64,000 nt of DNA, from positions 100,704,292 through 100,768,291 of the forward strand of contig NC_061510.1 of assembly GCF_022539505.1 (NCBI RefSeq), in the 5' to 3' direction. The translations under genes and the position numbers were made by a program. Positions within the stretch are counted from its first letter, which is position 1, and each line of letters opens with the position of its first letter. The notes beneath the pieces were generated by a model, which did not search any database, had not been told where the DNA came from, and was given only the letters and a program-made list of their open reading frames with translations. The DNA comes from Lolium rigidum. Taxonomy: Eukaryota > Streptophyta > Magnoliopsida > Poales > Poaceae. Shown piece after piece: positions 33,287-44,485 of this stretch.

Positions 33287-33754
33287 TGTAATGTCCCAGG
33301 TTTAGAGACGATCGAGGGGTAGATTTTAGAAAGGGATGTGCATTGCATAGTAAATTCTGGGGAAATTTCGCGCTTTTAAACAAAAACTGCATCGAAGGGG
33401 ACAAGTTTCTCTCTCGACACCTTACAGGGTTAGGGTTTCGAGAGTGCGACAAACTTGCTTCTCACTTCACTAGTTTAGGGTTTTGAGAAGAGAGGGGAGA
33501 GTTCACATGATTGAATTCTNNNNNNNNNNNNNNNNNNNNNNNNNNNNNNNNNNNNNNNNNNNNNNNNNNNNNNNNNNNNNNNNNNNNNNNNNNNNNNNNN
33601 NNNNNNNNNNNNNNNNNNNTGTGAATGAGTTATGGACCTTGCTATGTTCCGTTGTACTACTGCGAGGGATGTGATATTTGCGGAATGGTACTTCGCGAAT
33701 GTTATATCAACGATCGGCATACTACAACATGCGGTGGTATGCGGGTTCACCACG
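33287..33754. mobile_element. LTR insertion inside the inner gypsy element, containing an assembly gap
   Basis: The block starts TGTAATGTCCCAGGTTTAGA and is bracketed by GCAAC (33282-33286 and 33755-33759). Removing it joins CATGCATAGCAAC to TCACATGATAT and restores the surrounding sequence. The right end reads TTCACCACG where CA would be expected, possibly one mutated base. The 100-N gap lies inside, so it could be a solo LTR or a longer element collapsed in assembly. Confidence 0.65.
33520..33619. other. Assembly gap, 100 N
   Basis: Exactly 100 undetermined bases, a conventional placeholder for a gap of unknown size. Confidence 0.99.
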
Positions 33755-35337
33755 GCAACTCACATGATATCCAACAAGGAATAGTTGATGGCGTCCCCGG
33801 AAACATGGTTACCGCTCAACAAGCAACTTAATAAGAGATAAAGTGCATAAGTACATATTCAATACTACAATAGTTTTTAAGCTATTTGTCCCATGAGCTA
33901 TATATTGCAAAGGTGAATGATGGAATTTTAAAGGTAGCACTCAAGCAATTTACTTTGGAATGGCGGGTAAATACCATGTAGTAGGTAGGTATGGTGGACA
34001 CAAATGGCATAGTGGTTGGCTCAAGGATTTTGGATGTATGAGAAGTATTCCCTCTCGATACAAGGTTTAGGCTAGCAAGGCTATTTGAAGCAAACACAAG
34101 GATGAACGGTACAGCAAAACTCACATAAAAGACATATGGTAAACATTATAAGACTCCATACCGTCTTCCTTGTTGTTCAAAACTCAATACTAGATGTTAT
34201 CTAGACTCTAGAGAAACCAAATATGCAAACCAAATTAGCAAGCTCTAAGTATTTCTTCATTAATGGGTGCAAAGTATATGATGCAAGAGCTTAAACATGA
34301 GCACAACAACTGCCAAGTATCAAATTATCCAAGACATTTTAGAGTTACTACATGTAGCATTTTCCAATTCCAACCGTATAACAATTTAACGAAGGAGAAA
34401 CTTCGCCATGAATACTATGAGTAGAACCTAAGGACATATTTGTCCATATGCAACAGCGGAGCGTGTCTCTCTCCCATAAAGTGAATGCTAGGATCCATTT
34501 TATTCAAACAAAACAAAAAACAAAAACAAACTGACGCTCCAAGCAAAGTACATAAGATGTGGCCGAATAAAAATATAGTTTCAGGGGAGGAACCTGATAA
34601 TGTTGTCGATGAAGAAGGGGATGCCTTGGGCATCCCCAAGCTTAAACGCTTGAGTCTTCTTAATATATGCAGGGGTGAACCACCGGGGCATCCCCAAGCT
34701 TAGAGCTTTCACTCTCCTTGATCATATTGCATCATACTCCTCTCTTGATCCTTGAAAACTTCCTCCACACCAAACTCGAAACAACTCATTAGAGGGTTAG
34801 TGCATAATAAAAATTCACATGTTCAGAGGTGACACAATCATTCTTAACACTTCTGGACATTGCATAAAGCTACTTGGACATTAATGGATCAAAGAAATTC
34901 ATCCAACATAGCAAAAGAGGCAATGCGAAATAAAAGACAGAATCTGTCAAAACAGAACAGTCCGTAAAGATGGATTTTATTAGGCCATCAGACTTGCTCA
35001 AACGAAAATGCTCAAATTGAATGAAAGTTGCGTACATATCTGAGGATCACTCACGTAAATTGGTATAATTTTCTGAGTTACCTACAGAGAATTAGACCCA
35101 GATTCGTGACAGCAAAGAAATCTGTTTCTGCGTAGTAATCCAAATCTAGTACTTACTTTTCTATCAAAGACTTTACTTGGTACAACAAAACATAAAACTA
35201 AGATAAGGAGAGGTTGCTACAGTAGTAAACAACTTCCAAGACACAAAATAAAAACAAAGTGCTGTAGGTAAAAACATGGGTTGTCTCCCATAAGCGCTTT
35301 TCTTTAACGCCTTTCAGCTAGGCGCAGAAAGTGTATA

Positions 35338-36042
35338 TCAAGTAACATCGAGAGATGAAGCATCAACATCATAATTTGTTCTAATGATAGAATCATAAGG
35401 TACCTTCATTCTCTTTCTAGGGAAGTGTTCCATACCTTTCTTGAGAGGAAATTGATATTTAATATTACCTTCCTTCATATCAATAGTAGCACCAACGGTT
35501 CGAAGAAAAGGTCTTCCCAATATAATGGGGCAAGATGCATTGCATTCAATATCCAAGACAACAAAATCAACGGGGACAAGGTTATTGTTAACCATAATAT
35601 GAACATTATCAACTTTCCCCAAAGGTTTCTTTTTAGCATTATCGGCGAGATTAACATCCAAATAACAATTCTTCAATGGTGGCAAGTCAAGCATATCATA
35701 GACTTTTTTAGGCATAACAGAAATACTTGCACCAAGATCACATAAAGCATTACAATCAAAATCTTTGATTCTCATTTTAATGATGGGCTCCCAACCATCC
35801 TCTAGCTTTCTAGGAATAGAAGTTTCAAGTTTTAGTTTCTCTTCTCTAGCTTTTATGAGAGCATTTGTAATATGTTTTGTGAAAGCCAAATTTATAGCGC
35901 TAGCATTGGGACTTTTAGCAAGTTTTTGTAAGAACTTTATAACTTCAGAGATATGGCAATCATCAAAATCTAAATCATTACAATCTAAAGCAATGGGATT
36001 ATCATCCCTAAGGTTGGAAAAAATTTCAGCGAGTTTTATCAC
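35338..36042 (-). pseudogene. Retropepsin-like aspartic protease region of the inner gypsy element
   Basis: This 234-residue minus-strand frame contains CDLGASISVMPKKVYDML, the retropepsin active-site block in which DLGAS replaces the usual DTG/DSG core. CPIILGRPFLRTVGATIDM follows, with the flap-side ILGRPFL motif typical of gypsy proteases. The part before it (KFLQKLAKSP...KLEDGWEPIIKMRI) links gag to protease. The frame ends at a stop and is not followed by reverse transcriptase, so the polyprotein is truncated. Protease would process the Gag polyprotein inside the virus-like particle. The gag frame upstream is separated by stops. Confidence 0.85.
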
Positions 36043-36249
36043 AAGCGGTTTCAGTGAGTTTTAGCGGTTTCGAGTAATTTTGCGCGCTTTGCACTAGGAG
36101 TAGAAGCATTGCCAACACCAATTATTTTATCATGGATAGTAGGAGGTGCAGCAACATATGAATCATTAGCATTGCTAGTGGTGGTAATAGTCCAAACTTT
36201 AGCTACATTTTCCTTTTTAGCTAGTTTTTCATTTTCTTCTCTATCCCAC

Positions 36250-37456
36250 CTAGCTCGCGAGTTCAGCCATTAATCTTATATTCTCATTAATTCTAACTTG
36301 AATGGCATTTGCTGTAGTAACAATTTTATTTTCAATATCCCTATTAGGCATAACTTTCGATTTCAAAAGATCAACATCAGAGGCAAGACTATCAACTCTA
36401 GAAACAAGAATATCAATTTTATTGAGCTTTTCCTCAACAGATTTGTTAAAGGCAGTTTGTGTACTAATAAATTCTTTAAGCATGGCCTCAAGTCCAGGGG
36501 GTGTATTCCTATTGTTTTTGTAAGAATTCCCATAAGAATTAGCATAACCGTTACCATTATTATAAGGATATGGCCTATAGTTATTACTAGAATTGTTCAG
36601 ATAAGCATTGTTGTTGAAATTATTATTTTTAATGAAGTTTACATCAACATGTTCTTCTTGTGCAACCAATGAAGCTAATGGAACATTATTAGGATCAACA
36701 TTAGTCCTATCATTCGCAAGCATAGACATAATAGCATCAACCTTATCATTCAAGGAAGAGGATTCTTCAACGGAATTTACCTTCTTACCTTGTGGAGCTC
36801 TTTCCGTGTGCCATTCAGAGTAATTAACCATCATATTATCAAGAAGCTTTGTTGCTTCACCAAGAGTGATGGACATAAATGTACCTCCAGCAGCTGAATC
36901 CAATAAATTCCGCGAAGAAAAATTTAGTCCTGCATAGAAGGTTTGGATGATCATCCAAGTAGTCAGTCCATGGGTTGGGCCGTTTTTAACAAGAGATTTC
37001 ATTCTTTCCCAAGTTTGAGCAACATGTTCAGTATCTAATTGTTTAAAATTCATTATGCTACTCCTCAAAGATATAATTTTAGCAGGGGGATAATATCTAC
37101 CAATAAAAGCATCCTTGCATTTAGTCCATGAATCAATACTATTCTTAGGCGAGAGATAGCAACCAATCTTTAGCTCTTCCTCTTAATGAGAAAGGGAACA
37201 ATTTTAATTTTATAATGTCACCATCTACATCTTTATACTTTTGCATTTCACATAGTTCAACAAAATTATTGAGATGGGCAGCAGCATCATCGGAACTAAC
37301 ACCAGAAAATTGCTCTCTCATGACAAGATTAAGTAAAGCAGGTTTAATTTCAAAGAATTCTGCTGTAGTAGCAGGTGGAGCAATAGGTGTGCATAAGAAA
37401 TCATTATTATTTGTGCTAGTGAAGTCACACAACTTAGTATTTTCAGGGTTGGCCAT
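36250..37456 (-). pseudogene. Gag of the inner gypsy element, interrupted
   Basis: The N-terminal piece (37456-37145) begins MANPENTKLCDFTSTNN and contains AHLNNFVELCEMQKYKDVDG followed by FPFSLRGRAKDWLLSL, the core of the Retrotrans_gag domain. A stop after SLA and a frame change separate it from the main piece (37068-36250), which continues with AQTWERMKSLVKNGPTHGL and LLDSAAGGTFMS. An Asn/Tyr-rich linker and a helical end follow. No zinc knuckle is evident. Gag would form the particle shell. The breaks make this copy non-functional. Confidence 0.85.
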
Positions 37457-37713
37457 TTTAGCAATAGTAAATAAAGCGAACTAGATAAAGTAAATGCAAG
37501 TAAACTAAATTTTTTGTGTTTTCGATATAGCAAACAAGACAGTAAATAAAGTAAAGCTAGCAACTAATTTTTTTTTGTGTTTTGATATAAGTGCAGCAAA
37601 CAAAGTAGTAAATAAAATAAAGCAAGACAAAAACAAAGTAAAGAGATTGAGAAGTGGAGACTCCCCTTGCGGCGTGTCTTGATCTCCCGAGCAACGGCGC
37701 CGGAAAAAGAGCT

Positions 37714-39315
37714 TGATGGCGTGTATTTCACACGTTCGTTGGGCAACCCCAAGAGGAAGGTATGATGCGCACGGTAGCAAGTTTTCCCTCAGAAAGAAGC
37801 CAAGGTTTATCGAACCAGGAGGAGCCAAGAAGCACGTTGAAGGTGGATGGCGGCGGGATGTAGTGCGGCGCAACACCGGAGATTCCGGCGCCAACGTGGA
37901 ACCTGCACAACACAACCAAAGTACTTTGCCCCAACGAAACAGTGAGGTTGTCAATCTCACCGGCTTGCTGTAACAAAGGATTAACCGTATTGTGTGGAAG
38001 ATGATTGTTTGCGAGAGAAAACGAGTAAAACAAGTATTGCGAGCAGATTTGTATTTCGAGTATTAAAGAATGGACCGGGGTCCACGAGTTCACTAGAGGT
38101 GTCTCTCCCATAAGATAAAAGCATGTTGGGTGAACAAATTACGGTCGGGCAATTGACAAATAGAGAGGGCATAACAATGCACATACATGACATGATAAGT
38201 ATAGTGAGATTTAATTGGGCATTACGACAAAGTACATAGACCGCCATCCAACCGCATCTATGCCTAAAAAGTCCACCTTCGGGTTATCGTCCGAACCCCT
38301 TCCAAGTATTAAGTTGCAAAGCAACAGACAATTGCATTAAGTATGGTGCGTAATGTAATCAACAACTACATCCTCGGACATAGCGCCAATGTTTTATCCC
38401 TAGTGGCAACAACACAGCACAACCTTAGAACTTTCTGTCACTGTCCCAGGTGTCAATGCAGGCATGAACCCACTATCGAGCATAAATACTCCCTCTTGGA
38501 GTTAAGAGCAAAAACTTGGCCAGAGCCTCTACTAATAACGGAGAGCATGCAAGATCATAAACAACACATATGTAATAACTTGATAATTAACATAACATGG
38601 TATTCTCTATCCATCGGATCCCGACAAACACAACATAGAGTATTACAGATAGATGATCTTGATCATGTTAGGCAGCTCACAAGATCCAACAATGAAGCTC
38701 AATGAGGAGATGACAACCATCTAGCTACTGCTATGGACCCATAGTCCAGGGGTAGACTACTCACTCATCACTCCGGAGGCGACCATGGCGGTGTAGAGTC
38801 CTCCGGGAGATGATTCCCCTCTCCGGCAGGGTGCCGGAGGCGATCTCCTGGATCCCCCGAGATGGGATCGGCGGCGACGGCGTCTCAGTAAGGTTTTCCG
38901 TATCGTGGCTCTCGGTACTGGGGGTTTCGTCACGGAGGCTATTTGTAGGCGGAAGGGTAGGTCAAGAGGCGGCACGGGGGCCCCACACCACAGGGCCGCG
39001 CGACCAAGGGGGTGCCGCGCCGCCCTATAGTGTGGCCCCTCCGTGGCCCCTCTTCGTCTCTCCTTCGGACTTCTGGAAGCTTCGTGAGAAAATAGGCCCC
39101 TGGGCTTTAATTTCGTCCAATTCCGAGAATATTTCGTTACTAGGATTTCCGAAACCAAAAACAGCGAAAACAACGAAGCGGCACTTCGGCATCTTGTTAA
39201 TAGGTTAGTTCCAGAAAATGCACGAATATGACATAAAGTGTGCATAAAACATGTAGGTATCATCAATAATATGGCATAGAACATAAGAAATTATCGATAC
39301 GTCGGAGACGTATCA
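37714..39315 (-). repeat. 5' LTR of the inner gypsy element
   Basis: It is the partner of 30676-32274. On the minus strand it ends at 37714 and is followed directly by the tRNA-Asp-like primer site at about 37688-37703. Confidence 0.93.
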
Positions 39316-39320
39316 AGGTC

Positions 39321-40489
39321 GTTGATACCTTATATTTTTCACTTCTCCCTCTGTGACGTAGCGCTTGCCGTCTTGGCGGAGCCGATCGCGTGGAGCGGCT
39401 TCCTCTGTATCTTTGCTATGAGAGCAGCTGCCCTCATCTCCGTCCTTACCGAGTGGTGTCCAGGTCCTACCATGTTGATATTGCACGAGAAATCCGGCTG
39501 GCACCCTCCATGGTAAGTATACTCCACCATGTTCACGGCGGGGAAGGGGTGTGTGTCGACCTTCATGGCGTCTTGGTTGAAAATTAACCGTCCATTTTCT
39601 ATCGCCATTTGGATCTGCTGCCGCCACACCCTGCAGTCGTTGGTGGTGTGGGTGAACGTGTTATGCCACTTGCAGTATGGCTTTCCGTTCAGCTCTTGCA
39701 CCGTGGGGATCTTGTGGCCTTCGGGTACCTTTATATGCTTCTCCGTAAGAGATCAAAAATCTGCTCAGTTTTGGTCACGTCGAAGTCGAACCCTTTTGGA
39801 GGGCCTTGTGGCTTCACCCATTTGCAGGACACGGGGCCTGCCGCTCGAGTCCATTCAGCCACTGCTACCTCTCGATCTGCTCCCGACGTTCCTCCTGCCG
39901 TTCCAGAGGCCCCTGCTGTTGCAACCTGGTTCGAGAGTGCCCAGGTATTGCAGTCTGGTACGTATGCGCACGCGTATCCGTGCAGGATCTCCTTGGGTGC
40001 CTCGGGTAGGAATTGGTAGTCACTAGGATCACCACCAATCTTGTGAGACGACGTATGCCGATGAGTTCGGCACTTCGGTGCCGCCCATGCGAACGGCGGC
40101 GGAGGATGGGACCGGAGTGGCATCTCTCCTTTGAAAGTCCCCGGCGCTGGTCCCGACGGAGAATACCGGTGGCTCATGATTTCCTGGACCACGCGCAGAG
40201 CGACACGCTCCAAAGTGTTCACCAGGCTCTCGGAGTGGCGGTGCAGCGAATGAGCCACCATGTAGTTGATCTCCTGACGCAGCGACCTGGTGCGTTCTTC
40301 TGACGGGGCGGACATGTCCACTCCATCGAGTGCGCCTTCAGGTGTGAACCCCTTCCACCTGACGCCATGGGAGCGGGTTCTGTGGAAAGAGCCGATGAGT
40401 TCGGCTTCGAGGGTTGCCTTGATCTCGTCATGTTTCTTCTTGAGTTCATCAGGCAAATCCTCGTACTTGACCGGAGTGCTTTCCGCCAT
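39321..40489 (-). pseudogene. Gag N-terminal part of the outer gypsy element, core deleted
   Basis: The likely start is the Met at 40489 (MAESTPVKYEDLPDELKKKH). A helical region follows with EEIN-like text and HRHSESLVNTLERVALRVVQ, then a Pro-rich stretch, then at about residue 200 SNQVATAGASGTAGGTSG joined directly to REVAVAEWTRAAGPVSCKW. In the related copy at 62490-64000 about 840 bp lie between these two blocks and encode the Retrotrans_gag core. Near 39700 the frame shifts, and KPYCKWHNTFTHTTNDC (a C-x3-H-x6-C type cluster) continues to the insertion point at 39321. The protein resumes at 30670. Confidence 0.82.
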
Positions 40490-40551
40490 CTCGGATGTAG
40501 ATGGCGATGTGGTGGATGTCGAAGGTTGTCCCACCGGGCGTGCCGAGAATG

Positions 40552-41717
40552 TGTTGACGTCGAAACCCACCGGCGGGCAGCGACGGGCAACACGATGAGA
40601 GCCGGGAACAACTAGGGCTGCGGCTGGCCCCGGTCCCTCGGAGCGACGGCCCGCAAAGCCTCCTCGGTCACACGTCCGATGCTATCGTAAGGGCGTGCCA
40701 CCCGACCTATACCTGGTCGGGAAGGTGTTGGACGATGCCTCGCTTAGTTTCCTGCATGGCATACACGTAAACATTAAATACGAGCCTCGATCGGCTCTCG
40801 GGTTATCTCGTGAATCGGCTCAAAGAGCCGATCCACCCATGATTCGTACAAGGTGTCCGAATATATGGTGGTCCTGCTTGATCAAGATAAAGCTAATGAG
40901 ATCTACGACGATTTAGGGTTTTCACCGCATAATCGGATCATCCTACTCACGATTGGGCCTCGCGCTCGCGCACGGTGACCGTAAGCCAATCCTAGACGGG
41001 GCCTAAAAACCAACACGAGGTTGATCCCCGGAACATCCTTTCTAGGGCTAGCAAACTTCACCCTACACGCCGCTGGATCCTCCAACCCTTTGTAGGGCCT
41101 AACTAATGCGGATATTAAACTAATCCTTGCAGAACAAGGAGCAACCGTAACGGATCAGATCTACTAAACTATGATCAAGCGGGGTGCCGCCCCTACACCT
41201 GAGATAGGTGTAAGGGCGGCTAGATGCATAAGGGTCGCACTACGACGGCATATGATACGAAGAACAATGCTAACCTTAACACATCTAAGATAACTACGTT
41301 GCTCGCCATCAAAAAGGCTTCGGCCACGAGCAACGCATGAACAACGTGGGTAGGCTTGTGCTGCCTAGATCGCAAGATGCGATCTAGGCAGCATGGTGCT
41401 TACCGGAGAAACCCTCGAGACGAAGGAGTTGGCGATGCGCCGAGATTTGTTTGTGTTGAACGTTGGTTGTTGTTTATTCCATAAACCCTAGATACATATT
41501 TATAGTCCGGGGGACTTTCTAATTTAGGCGTGCACCTAACCGTGCACGGGTCAAACTCTATCTAACCAACACGTATCCTAATATGTTACAGATACACGGG
41601 CCAACTAGCCCAAGCTTTGCATGTAAGGCCGATTCACGTACTTCTTCTATATATATATTCTTCAAATCCATCTTGATCGCGGCCCACCTCTGACTCGGTC
41701 AAATTCTGGTGATAACA
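40552..41717 (-). repeat. 5' LTR of the outer gypsy element (1166 bp)
   Basis: It is the partner of 26761-27927 with a low number of substitutions. The same TATA-like stretch and the 16-bp-arm hairpin (41359-41393) are present. Confidence 0.92.
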
Positions 41718-42448
41718 TCAAGATATTGTCTGTGCAATGGGGCTTGTTGAATTGGCAAATCATAAAATGAAACAAATGAGGTCTCGTAGATGTGAAGGAT
41801 TTCTTGCAAAGGTGACATTGTTTTGCAAAACACATGGCATTCAAGTTCCTTACCGGAAAATATTATGTGACTCATGGAATATCACATAGGTATTATCAAA
41901 TAAAAATAAATGACGATATTTATAGAAGAGAAGTTTATATTGGTGTTGTTGATCAAATTATTCAAGAGCTTGACAATCGTTTTGATGAGGTCAACATGAA
42001 GTTGCTAATTTGCATGGCGGCTTTGAATTCATTTGCTTCTTATGATGCACAAAAGGTGATGAGACTTGCCCAATTCTACCCCAATGACATATCAAGTGCA
42101 GATTTGATAAGACTTGAGCTCCAACTTGAAATCTTTATTGATGATATGAGAAAAGATGATAGGTTCAAATGTGTCAATCATCTTGGTGAGCTCTCTATTT
42201 TTCTTGTTGAAACAAAAAAAATCATGTTGTTTATGATTTGGTTACATGCTTCTCAAATTGATATTGCTCCTACCGGTGGCAACGGCGAATGTCAAAGAGT
42301 ATTTTCTGTAATGAGTCTAGTGGAAAACAAGTTGAAAAATAGCATGGGTGATAAGCTCTTGAACCATTTCTTAGTGATATTTATCGAGCGAGATGTGTTC
42401 TTGAAAGTAAGTGAAGATGACATAGTTCAAACTTTCATGGGAACGTGA
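41718..42448 (+). pseudogene. hAT transposase, C-terminal dimerisation part
   Basis: This continues the transposase cut at 26760: the first codons read QDIVCAMGLVELANHKMKQM, in frame with LQKRD on the far side once the insertion is removed. From 41834 an open frame carries YRREVYIGVVDQIIQELDNR and ends with the hAT dimerisation block, recognisable by CQRVFSVMSLVENKLKNSMG and LVIFIERDVF. Stop codons between 41718 and 41834 and a frame change before 42200 show decay. Transposase dimers form through this domain. Confidence 0.88.
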
Positions 42449-42699
42449 GAGCTTAAAGTAACTAAATACTAGTGATGTAATTTTCTATTTATGCTATCCA
42501 TCATGTAAGACTTCTTTCATGTTTTTAATTATTTGTATCACAATCTTGCACATTTGATATGTATATGTAATGAATTTGAATGTTGACAATCTGTTGTCTA
42601 TATATATTACGAATTTAGATTTTTTTTTATTACAAATAGGGTAGCATAATTTTTTTTGAGGTGTGCCCATCCTCCAACTTTTTCAAATGTCCGTCACTG

Positions 42700-43247
42700 G
42701 TGGTCGGTCAAGCGGCTTGTGTAAGCTTGATGTCATGAAAATAACCTTCTCTTTCCTTTGCAGTTCGGCCGTTTTCTAGGAATTACTAGGAGTTGCCGAC
42801 ACGGGTTCCGTAAACATGAATCCATGTGAACCCTAATAAATAATAAATCAGAAAATTACTAAATGATATTAGAAATACAACATAAATCATGTGTCTAGAG
42901 AATGTATGTATGCATGTACCTTAAGTTTGAAACTAAAGTAAAGAACGATATAAATTTCCCTAAAAGGCAAAGTATATAAGAAATAGTATAATGCCCTGGA
43001 TTTACTGTGCCAAATATATAAAGTTTCAGTTCTGGTTTTTTTTATTTGTGTAAGCTATTATTTTTTCTTGAAATTTTGCACAAGTATGTATCAATGCAAG
43101 TATATGAAATGAACGGAGAAGTGGTGGAACGTGCCGAACCACAAAATTTACGTGCGTAGTTTTTTAAAAATATATAAAAAATACGATACTTGATGTTTTT
43201 TGTAATTCAGGTGTATGTGGAACAAGTATGCCTTCTAAACAATAGTA
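42700..43247. other. Anonymous AT-rich sequence
   Basis: No open frame or repeat worth listing was seen. Confidence 0.5.
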
Positions 43248-43329
43248 CTTCCTCCGATTCCTTTTAATCGACTTAAATTTAGTATAAACTTATATTAAAC
43301 CCAAGTTAATTAAAAGATATTAGAGGAAG
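43248..43329. mobile_element. Short degenerate Stowaway-like MITE
   Basis: CTTCCTCCGATTCCTTTTAA at the left matches the reverse complement of the right end, CTTCCTCTAATATCTTTTAA, with a few mismatches. The left flank is TA and the right flank TC. At 82 bp it is shorter than most Stowaway copies. Confidence 0.5.
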
Positions 43330-43389
43330 TCGATTAGAACATTGCTAATGCTCCGTCTTCGTAGACCTCACATAACAGAACTGAACAGA

Positions 43390-44000
43390 GACGAAGCCTG
43401 GTCGTCCTTATCTCCCGCTACAGTAGAGAGAAGCGATTTCTGAACTCCTCCCGGGATCCCACCTTGCTCGCTGTGGTTCGTCGATTCCTCGCTCTCCGGC
43501 GGCGGGAGAGTGGGGAATCGTTGATCCAGGACCTGTACATAGTGTAGGGTGTCCTAGGAAGCCTGGCGGCGGCGCTGTGGAGGCGGCGGTGCAGTCGGCG
43601 TGGCGGTGTTCGGCGGATCTCGTCCCCTTTGATGGCAGCGTTCTCTGGAGCTCTGTGGTGGAGGTCCCACCTTTCCTCAAGCCCTTTCCGGCGCCGCCGT
43701 GGCGGTCAGGCCGGACCTTGTTGAATAAGGAGAAGGAGAAGAAGTGGAGTCTTGGGATGAAGATGGTGAGCCGTGATGTAAGCTCCCTGGAGCTGGCGAC
43801 CGGCGACTTCACGGCCGCGGAGGGCCTGTACCTGTTCCAAGCCATAGGGAGGTACGGCAGCGGCGGCGCGCACCGGCGGCATCGAGCTCGGCATCATCGT
43901 CGGGGTCCAAAGGACCTGATTGTATTTTTCCTGTTTTGCTGCTGGACCTTTCTGTAAGAACGGGACTTTAATATATTTTCCTTTTCCTCGCAAAAAAAAT
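43390..44000 (+). other. GC-rich repeat fragment with A-rich 3' end
   Basis: The segment ends GGGACTTTAATATATTTTCC followed by TTTTCCTCGC and a run of eight A, like the 3' end of a retroposed transcript. The overlapping frames (43408-43993) show no known motif. It could be a non-LTR element tail or a processed-gene fragment. Confidence 0.35.
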
Positions 44001-44263
44001 GAGACAGCTCAATCCCACCGATATCAATTTCTCGCTTTGACAACTCATTGAAAAAATCTCTTTATGACGTCTTCAACTTAAAAAATACTCATAATCAAGA
44101 AGGACTTCAAGAATATAATTTCACCGCACCCACCGGGCCCAGAAAGCTTCAGATGAACTCCATACCACAATTTGACCCGAGCCAGCAGGTCCAGAAAGGG
44201 CGAGAAAGCACCAGGAGATTCTAGGGCCGATTCCATCCCAGCGGCCCAACGTTCCAAAATTAG

Positions 44264-44350
44264 CTTCTTCCAGATTCCAGTGCATTCCAGAACGGACGAG
44301 CGCACTCCAGAGTCCAGAGTCCAGACCTCTCCCACCGTCGCCGTATAAAA
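44264..44350 (+). promoter_or_regulatory. sHSP promoter: heat-shock element and TATA box
   Basis: TTCCAGAA at 44285-44292 is a perfect inverted nTTCnnGAAn core. Further TTC units (CTTCTTCCAGATTCCAG, 44264-44280) lie just upstream in a spacing typical of clustered heat-shock-factor sites. TATAAAA at 44344-44350 is about 135 bp before the start codon. Together they predict heat-induced transcription of the following gene. Confidence 0.8.
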
Positions 44351-44485
44351 TCTCGCCTCCCGGCGTCGCCACGGCTCAGAACAAAATCAATCGCAAGCCT
44401 TGTTGAGCTGGTACACAAATCGCATCCGAAGCATCCCTGAGCTTTCCCAATCGTCGCTCTGTCCTTGCCCCCGAATCGAGCAACC

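Larger units (their letters stand above)
32275..35337 (-). other. Long non-coding 3' part of the inner gypsy element
   Basis: Apart from the inserted LTR and the gap, this stretch shows no polymerase or integrase motif. Short open frames such as 33452-33042 cross the insertion boundary and are not genes. Confidence 0.6.
30676..39315 (-). mobile_element. Athila-like Ty3/gypsy retrotransposon nested in the outer element
   Basis: LTRs at 30676-32274 (1599 bp) and 37714-39315 (1602 bp) are very similar and start TGATACGTCTCCGACGTATC on the minus strand. AGGTC lies directly outside both ends (30671-30675 and 39316-39320), a perfect 5-bp duplication. On the minus strand CTAAGCTTGGGGATGCT precedes the 3' LTR (polypurine tract), and GGCGCCGTTGCTCGGGAG follows the 5' LTR, resembling a tRNA-Asp-type primer site. 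Gag and protease are present but no reverse transcriptase or integrase, and it is itself interrupted at 33287. The Athila-like label rests on primer site, gag style and long non-coding 3' part, and is inference. Confidence 0.9.
26761..41717 (-). mobile_element. Ty3/gypsy-like LTR retrotransposon, pol-less, host of the inner insertions
   Basis: The two LTRs (26761-27927 and 40552-41717) are nearly identical and run TGTTATCACC...AACA on the minus strand. TCATG and TCAAG flank the element, a target duplication with one mismatch. Beside the left LTR lies a polypurine tract (AACCAGGGGGGCATG on the minus strand, 27928-27942). Beside the right LTR lies CATTCTCGGCACGCCCGGTG, the primer-site region, whose tRNA I cannot name. 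Without the inner element (30676-39315) it measures about 6.3 kb. It holds gag remnants and an antisense ORF but no protease, reverse transcriptase or integrase, so it is non-autonomous. Confidence 0.9.
24637..42699 (+). mobile_element. hAT-type DNA transposon, split by a nested retrotransposon block
   Basis: The coding remains of one hAT transposase lie at 25043-26760 and 41718-42448, separated by the LTR nest at 26761-41717. The right end, GTCCGTCACTG ending at 42699, reads CAGTGACGGAC on the other strand, a hAT-like terminus. The left end is proposed at TAGTGCCAGCC (about 24637) by its position and a similar GAGGGTGTC-like follow-up. No 8-bp duplication is evident, so the outer limits are tentative. 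Confidence 0.5.
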
